Assembly (NCBI GenBank): GCA_015232405.1
Contig: JADFZS010000023.1
Coordinates: 1-49,563, forward strand
Direction: 5' to 3'
Origin: Magnetococcales bacterium
GTDB lineage: Bacteria; Pseudomonadota; Magnetococcia; Magnetococcales; JADFYX01
Length of the DNA: 49,563 nucleotides
The first letter of the stretch is position 1. Each line of letters starts with the position of its first letter. Below are positions 44,817 to 49,563 of this stretch, piece after piece. The position numbers and the translations under genes are program-made. Under the pieces are notes generated by a model, which was not told the DNA's origin, did not search any database, and was given only the letters and a program-made list of their open reading frames with translations.

Positions 44817-45431
44817 ATGGGGAAATTATGGTTTGTTAGTCTAGTCTGTTTCTTTTCGCTATGTTTTATACAAGATGTTTTTTCTGAAGATAAAGGTGTA
44901 CAGATCTTAGGTGCCTTTGGTATTGCGTTCACAGACTCTCATGATGTCATCGAAAAAAAAGGGTTTAAACAAAACAAAACACAACAAGGTATGCTTCTAT
45001 ACAAAAAACCTGGAGATTCTACTGGAGATATGACCGAGTATAATATCGTAGTTGATCCAGACATGTTTCAAATTAAGACAATTAGAGGTATAAAAAAATT
45101 TATTGGTAAGGATACAGGTAAGGCATGTAACAATTTTAAACGGACCGTAGTTTTGCACATAGAGAGAAAATATTCTAACATTAAGAAAATTTTGGATAAG
45201 AAAAAAAATAATAATGACATCATTTTTTATAATGGGCAAAACATGAGGCAAAGTGACTACGCCATTACATTGCGTTGTGAAAGATATCACCCTATTTACG
45301 ATGTTGTTGTACTGAATATGGGAAAACCATTTAAATTAATTATTGAATACAATTTGACAGAACAAAACCTACGAAGAATTAAAAAGGCAAAAGATCTAGA
45401 GCAAAGTAGCACTTTGAAAGATAAATATTGA
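44817..45431 (+). CDS. secreted protein of unknown function
   Basis: The 204-residue protein has a signal peptide (hydrophobic 3-20, cut near VFS-ED). The mature part is basic and mixed alpha/beta; it has only two cysteines (about 103 and 151) and no motif I recognise. GAGGT lies about ten bases before the ATG. The 260-bp gap after it shows no further gene or terminator that I can support. Confidence 0.6.
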   Translation: MGKLWFVSLVCFFSLCFIQDVFSEDKGVQILGAFGIAFTDSHDVIEKKGFKQNKTQQGMLLYKKPGDSTGDMTEYNIVVDPDMFQIKTIRGIKKFIGKDTGKACNNFKRTVVLHIERKYSNIKKILDKKKNNNDIIFYNGQNMRQSDYAITLRCERYHPIYDVVVLNMGKPFKLIIEYNLTEQNLRRIKKAKDLEQSSTLKDKY

Positions 45432-45693
45432 CAAAACTTGGTGGGATACTACTAGTATAATTGACATAGCCTCTGTTGAGTGGGTGGTTCAATCACCTCA
45501 ATATCTAGATCAATCAAATATTGTCCGTCGAGCAATTAAATTCGATGAAACGACCTGATCAATTAGAATTTTCAGTTTGTTTGTTTTTATTCATAACATT
45601 ATTGCTCTTTTTACGCCTAAGGAACATATCAACATCTAACTCTAGTAAATTTTTAGCAAAACTTAGTTAGCCTGAAAAACTATGAATATATTA

Positions 45694-46923
45694 TTATTTA
45701 TCTTGGGCCGCTAATACCGTTGCCATATGAGTTCCTCTAGGGGGTATAGGCTGATATTCAGTCTGTTGTTCCAAAGGAAAAGGTTCTTTTACAGTCATCC
45801 TAACGACTGCAATCAAGCCTACCCCTCCATGGACTACTGCAAAGAACCAGAAAAATCCATTAGGCCCCATAAAAGTCATAAACTGAGCGACAACAACTGG
45901 CCCAAGGACTGCTCCCACACCGCTAACTAAAATAAGTGCACTGCCGGCAGCAACCATTTGCTCCTTTCTAAGTCCGTCATTGGTGGTAGCCAAACAGAGT
46001 GAGTATAAAGGCAGGCTCAATCCACCATATAGTGCAACTAGTGCAAATAGGAGTGGTCCTGGAGTTCCTGATACCATTGTAGCAATGCTCGCTGTTAACG
46101 CTGCTAATAGTGTCGTAGTCGTTATAACCGTCCGTCTTTGTATGTGATCAGACAATCTGCCAATGGGCCATTGCAAAATTCCTCCACCAATTATGACTGC
46201 ACCCATAAACAGTGATGTCTCAACAATTGAAAATCCAACTTTTGCCGCATAGAATGAGCCCATGGCAAGCAAGGCTCCATTTGCCAACCCACTACCAAAT
46301 GCACCGGCAACACCTATTGGAGCAAAGGAAAAAAGTGACTTTAGGCCAACATGAGAGGTCATTGCATAATGTGGAGCAGGAGCAACACTGAGCAATATAG
46401 GAACAAGTGCTAATGAAACCAAAGCTGACACAAGAACAAATAACTCAAATCCTTCTGGGTCTGCCACATTAAGTAATAGTTGGCCGCCTGCCATACCAAC
46501 AAACTGTACCATCATGTAAATGGAGAGAATTCGACCACGGGTTTCATTTTCAGCTTTATCATTTAGCCAACTTTCAGCAACCATATATAGTCCTGCATAG
46601 CAAAATCCAGTTATAAGCCGAAAGAAGCCCCACGCGACTGCATTTATAAAAATTGAGTGCATAAGGACTGCTACAGATGCCAAAGATGCTAATGCAGCGA
46701 AAACCCGGACGTGTCCTACGCGCATGATAAGCTTTGGGGTAACAATAGAGCTGACAAGAAATCCCACAAAGTAAGCCGACATCAAAAAACCAGTCGATCC
46801 TGCTGAGAAACCTTCTAAAGTAGCTCGCAAACCAAGCAACGAAGCATGGAGTCCCATACTCAACTTCAGAAGGGCTATTCCTAATAACAGGGCCCACACT
46901 GCCCCCAACACAACCAAGACCAT
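45694..46923 (-). CDS. MFS transporter (YcaD-like)
   Basis: The 409-residue protein has twelve predicted membrane segments in two bundles, with the MFS signature between TM2 and TM3 (LIMRVGHVRVF). The N-terminal half (MGLHASLLGLRATLEGFSAG) resembles the YcaD group of uncharacterised exporters. TGGAG lies ten bases before the ATG. The substrate is unknown. It is downstream of rpoH on the same strand with a 60-bp gap. Confidence 0.85.
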   Translation of the reverse strand: MVLVVLGAVWALLLGIALLKLSMGLHASLLGLRATLEGFSAGSTGFLMSAYFVGFLVSSIVTPKLIMRVGHVRVFAALASLASVAVLMHSIFINAVAWGFFRLITGFCYAGLYMVAESWLNDKAENETRGRILSIYMMVQFVGMAGGQLLLNVADPEGFELFVLVSALVSLALVPILLSVAPAPHYAMTSHVGLKSLFSFAPIGVAGAFGSGLANGALLAMGSFYAAKVGFSIVETSLFMGAVIIGGGILQWPIGRLSDHIQRRTVITTTTLLAALTASIATMVSGTPGPLLFALVALYGGLSLPLYSLCLATTNDGLRKEQMVAAGSALILVSGVGAVLGPVVVAQFMTFMGPNGFFWFFAVVHGGVGLIAVVRMTVKEPFPLEQQTEYQPIPPRGTHMATVLAAQDK

Positions 46924-46983
46924 TACTTAATACTCCAGAAAATCATTTTGAAAAACCTGCAGAGTGAAAATTGGTAATTCTTA

Positions 46984-47868
46984 TCAGCCGATTTCTTCTC
47001 TTGTCACCACTTCTAGACAAAACTTCTGGAGTTTTTCTAAGGCTTTTTCCTCCAACTGTCGAATGCGTTCTCTGCTTAAGGAAAAATGAACAGCCAGAGC
47101 TTCCAGCGTCTTAGGTTCATCTGTTAAAAACCTCTCACGAATTATCGTTTGTTCTCTAAGATTAAGATAACTGATTCCTTTCTCAAACAGAGCTGATAAA
47201 AACTGCTTCTGATTTTCTAAGATCACCTCCTCTTCCTGATCCAGTCTACCATCTGAAATAATGTCCTGCATTTTACCTTTTCCATCGGTAGTCGGCTGGT
47301 CCAATGAAACCTCTCCTCCAGACAACCTCAGATCCATGTTGAGAATTGTCTCTGGATCTGTTCCAAAGTGCTCTGCTAATTCTTCTGCATCATCCCAACT
47401 GAGCTGAGCAATATCTTTTTTCGCATTTCGCAGTTTGAAAAATAGTTTGCGTTTCAAGCCAGTTGTAGCAATTTTTATCAAACTCCATGAGTTCAATATA
47501 AGCTCATGAATGGCAGCCCGAATCCACCAGACAGCATAGGTTGAAAGACGTGCACCTAATAGTGGATTGAACTTTTTAATGGCATGCATCAAACCAATCG
47601 TCCCTTCTTGCACCAAATCTTGTAACGGAATACTATAAAATCGATATTGCATGGCTGTTTTATAGACTAACCTAAGATGAGAAAGCACAAGAGTTTGGGC
47701 AGCTGAAGGATCTTTCTCATTTCTGTATCTCAAAGCCAGCACCAACTCCTCTTCAGCAGAGAGAATTGGTGTCATCATTGCCTTGGAAATAAAATCTTTA
47801 AAGAAAGTATCAGACCCATCAATGGAAACAGGATAGGATTGTTGTCTGTTTGCAAGCACTCTGCTCAT
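46984..47868 (-). CDS. rpoH: heat-shock sigma factor RpoH
   Basis: The 294-residue sigma-70 family protein has region 2 (LVQEGTIGLMHAIKKF; AVWWIRAAIHELI), the RpoH box in divergent form (KRKLFFKLRNAKKDI), and region 4 (TLEALAVHFSLSRERIRQLEEKA). RpoH directs RNA polymerase to heat-shock promoters. AGGAC precedes the ATG. The RpoH box variant and the absence of region 1.1 fit the family. It lies 36 bp after the cytidylate-kinase-like gene on the same strand. Confidence 0.92.
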   Translation of the reverse strand: MSRVLANRQQSYPVSIDGSDTFFKDFISKAMMTPILSAEEELVLALRYRNEKDPSAAQTLVLSHLRLVYKTAMQYRFYSIPLQDLVQEGTIGLMHAIKKFNPLLGARLSTYAVWWIRAAIHELILNSWSLIKIATTGLKRKLFFKLRNAKKDIAQLSWDDAEELAEHFGTDPETILNMDLRLSGGEVSLDQPTTDGKGKMQDIISDGRLDQEEEVILENQKQFLSALFEKGISYLNLREQTIIRERFLTDEPKTLEALAVHFSLSRERIRQLEEKALEKLQKFCLEVVTREEIG

Positions 47869-47904
47869 CTTAATGTCCTGTTGTGTCTTTCTCTACAAAA
47901 GTTA

Positions 47905-48627
47905 TTAGGAAGCAACAGAAAGCAGCTGTTTTTTGATATCTTCTGCACCCGGTACATTGTATCCCATTTTTTTCATGGCAAAAATGATGACTTCAACCGC
48001 ATCATGCGGGGTCACTGTGTCGGTATTAATTACCAAGTCATAATAGGAACGATTGGTTGGGCAATAGTTAAACAGCTCTTTTACATATTTGACTCTCTCT
48101 TTCTCAGTTTTAAGAATAAATTCCTTTGCCTTTTTAGAGTTCATATTTTCTCGCTTAGCTATACGATTCACACAGACTTCCATGGACCCCTCAATCCGTA
48201 CACGGAACACAGAGGGATTGTTGGACAAGATTAGATGAGCTCCACGACCGATAATCACTCCTCCAGTCTGAGCTATAGCTAAAGTAGTTTTAATAAGGTG
48301 CTGATAAAAATTTGGCTTCGAGACCTTCCCTTTGGTAAAGGCGGCATAAATCCAATCTACTAGGAGGCCAGGAGCTTTTTCATCAACCATAGACATCAAC
48401 TGTTTATCTTGCTTTGACTCCTTAATAATTCCATCAATCAAGGAATAACCAAAACAGGGCACTGTTAGCCGGTCGGCCAACAACTCGGCAATTTTACTGC
48501 CGCCAGCCCCTACAGACCTTGAAACAGTCACTACTGGACATTTTTTCTCTCTATCGCACTTCTCCACTCTTTTGGGGTTGAAGTATTCTGATACAGAAAG
48601 ACCAGAGATATTGGGTAACTTGTTCAT
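47905..48627 (-). CDS. cytidylate kinase-like family protein
   Basis: The 240-residue protein starts its core at VVTVSRSVGAGGSKIAELLA, a P-loop variant of the cytidylate kinase-like family (PF13189), and has the GRGAHLIL and RIAKRENM segments of this family. These proteins are common in Gram-negative bacteria; the substrate is not known. AAGGA precedes the ATG. It may be cotranscribed with rpoH. Confidence 0.85.
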   Translation of the reverse strand: MNKLPNISGLSVSEYFNPKRVEKCDREKKCPVVTVSRSVGAGGSKIAELLADRLTVPCFGYSLIDGIIKESKQDKQLMSMVDEKAPGLLVDWIYAAFTKGKVSKPNFYQHLIKTTLAIAQTGGVIIGRGAHLILSNNPSVFRVRIEGSMEVCVNRIAKRENMNSKKAKEFILKTEKERVKYVKELFNYCPTNRSYYDLVINTDTVTPHDAVEVIIFAMKKMGYNVPGAEDIKKQLLSVAS

Positions 48628-48670
48628 TGTTCATCCTTCATTGTAGCTATGTGTTGAGTTGACTAAATTG

Positions 48671-48895
48671 TTATCCGTTGCCAGTAAACCTGAGGAGATG
48701 CATTTCAAAAAGCTCTACATCTAATCGCTCCTTATGCAAATACTCTTCTTTTCCAATTGGTACAAAACATTTTTCATTTTCTACAACCGTATTTTGGAAT
48801 CTAGGTCTGCCAGAGTCCTGCATGTGATTATGAACTGGCATTTGGTCAAGTTTTGTGTCTTTTGATTCTAGGTTGAGCAATTTTGTGTATGGCAT
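48671..48895 (-). CDS. small hypothetical protein
   Basis: From the ATG at 48895, with AGGA about ten bases upstream, the frame encodes 74 residues (MPYTKLLNLESKDTKLDQ..). The frame is open further to 49042, but without a ribosome binding site and with an unlikely composition. No family, signal peptide or membrane segment is recognised. It is polar and probably cytosolic. It may belong to the cytidylate-kinase-like gene transcript. Confidence 0.45.
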   Translation of the reverse strand: MPYTKLLNLESKDTKLDQMPVHNHMQDSGRPRFQNTVVENEKCFVPIGKEEYLHKERLDVELFEMHLLRFTGNG

Positions 48896-49361
48896 GGTGA
48901 TTCTTCCTGGTAAATTGTTGCTCTCAATAATGAGATATTTCTTATTAGTAGAAATATGGCACAAACACTTAAAAGTAAAACGAAAAATTCTCATAAATAT
49001 CATCTTTTTTTTTAATCGAAATATATCTACTTTGACGTTCAAATTACTTTATTGACATATTTGAATGGTGAAGATCAATTAATTCAAAACTGCAAAACAT
49101 CGGAACAATGCGGTTGCTTGTCCTACTAACAGGGATCACATTACAAGCTGTTACTTTTATTTATTTTATTATCAAGTTTGGTTGGTTTATTGAATAGTAA
49201 TACCAAAAAAAAGTTGTAGATTGCATTAAAAACGTACTCTGTTTATGTATTTGATATCACTAGTGTCCGGGACATAAGTTTTATTGGCTTGTAACATCAT
49301 GTTAAGAAACATAAAAATACGGTTATTCCTCGTTGTCGACTTGAACTTTACTCGACCATTT

Positions 49362-49403
49362 TGCCACCCTCTTGCTATTTTCACTCAGCAAGAGGGTCTG
49401 GCA
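49362..49403 (+). promoter_or_regulatory. hairpin over the transposase ribosome binding site
   Basis: ccctcttgct (49367-49376) pairs perfectly with agcaagaggg (49387-49396), extended by TGCCA/TGGCA after a bulge. The AGAGGG ribosome binding site is inside the right arm, one base before the ATG region. Transcripts entering the IS from outside would be folded and poorly translated. Confidence 0.65.
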
Positions 49404-49404
49404 C

Positions 49405-49563
49405 ATGTACAAGGGCAAAATCGTTTTCTCCCAGGTGATGGATCACATGCCGATCCATATCTTTCAAAAGTGCGTTCAGCAATATCAAGGAAACTGGCAG
49501 GTAAAACGGTTCACATGCCTGGACCAATTTCTTTGCATGGCCTTTGCCCAACTCACCTATCGG
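49405..49563 (+). CDS. IS4-family transposase (DUF4372), N-terminal part
   Basis: The 53 codons up to the window edge (MYKGKIVFSQVMDHMPIH.., then QVKRFTCLDQFLCMAFAQ) are the N-terminal DUF4372 domain of IS4-family transposases. The catalytic DDE domain is beyond the window. The gene runs off the end, so completeness cannot be judged. Confidence 0.85.
   Translation, partial: MYKGKIVFSQVMDHMPIHIFQKCVQQYQGNWQVKRFTCLDQFLCMAFAQLTYR

Larger units (their letters stand above)
49263..49563 (+). mobile_element. left end of an IS4-type (DUF4372) insertion sequence, cut by the window edge
   Basis: The transposase gene at 49405 and the end-like sequence GTGTCCGGGACATAAG near 49263 indicate the left end of an IS4-family element of the DUF4372 group. 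The right end and the target duplication lie outside the window. Between 48896 and 49262 there is AT-rich sequence with no gene that I can support. Confidence 0.7.

Noticed and set aside
1-49563. CRISPR array
   Set aside because: No regularly spaced repeat-spacer pattern and no cas gene is visible.

Overview
The window looks like a chromosomal segment of a Gram-negative bacterium, most likely a proteobacterium. It carries TolC/RND/MacB-type envelope machinery, a CsgG-like lipoprotein locus, a BioC/BioH-type biotin operon with a BirA-like operator, RpoH, HtpX and MgtE. I cannot assign a genus. No database search was possible, so family names rest on motifs and recognised sequence patterns.

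Layout. (1) 0.3-4.4 kb: a CsgG-like lipoprotein and a DUF799-like partner (minus strand), divergent from a secreted low-complexity protein. (2) 4.5-14.2 kb: an efflux cluster with a TolC-like protein, HlyD-like adaptor, ABC ATPase and MacB-like permease. An RND adaptor and pump follow. A solitary hicB-like gene overlaps the pump stop codon and is broken by a 1-base frameshift and by a 163-bp MITE with IS1380-like ends. (3) 14.2-20.4 kb: the biotin operon bioF-bioH-bioC-bioB-bioD (minus strand), with a BirA-type operator over the bioF start. bioA lies downstream, behind two inverted copies of a ~115-bp repeat and a terminator hairpin. (4) 20.5-22.8 kb: radA, a small secreted protein, tRNA-Pro(TGG) and tRNA-Arg(TCT).

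(5) 22.8 to about 41.5 kb: an AT-rich integrative element next to tRNA-Arg. It has a tyrosine integrase and an overlapping excisionase-like gene, a helicase with an XPD/DinG-like Cys motif, a GHKL ATPase and a Cys-rich protein. A divergent pair follows: an XRE-HTH protein and a membrane-anchored caspase. Further on are a phage-type recombination set (Gp157, Sak4-like ATPase, DUF932), a STAS protein, a response regulator, a primase-Zn finger-helicase replication protein, and several very small genes with good ribosome binding sites. No virion genes are visible, so it resembles a plasmid-like or satellite-like integrative element carrying a candidate defence module. I could not identify the distal attachment site.

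(6) 41.7-49.6 kb: core-like genes again (htpX, mgtE, a secreted protein, an MFS transporter, rpoH, a cytidylate-kinase-like protein, a small protein). The window ends inside an IS4-type (DUF4372) transposase gene with a hairpin over its start.

Best candidates for new biology: the HTH + caspase operon, whose predicted periplasmic domain has three cysteine pairs; the GHKL ATPase + Fe-S-like helicase operon; the primase-helicase element with its small genes and hairpin RNA; and the MITE insertion in hicB, where removing the element restores the reading frame.
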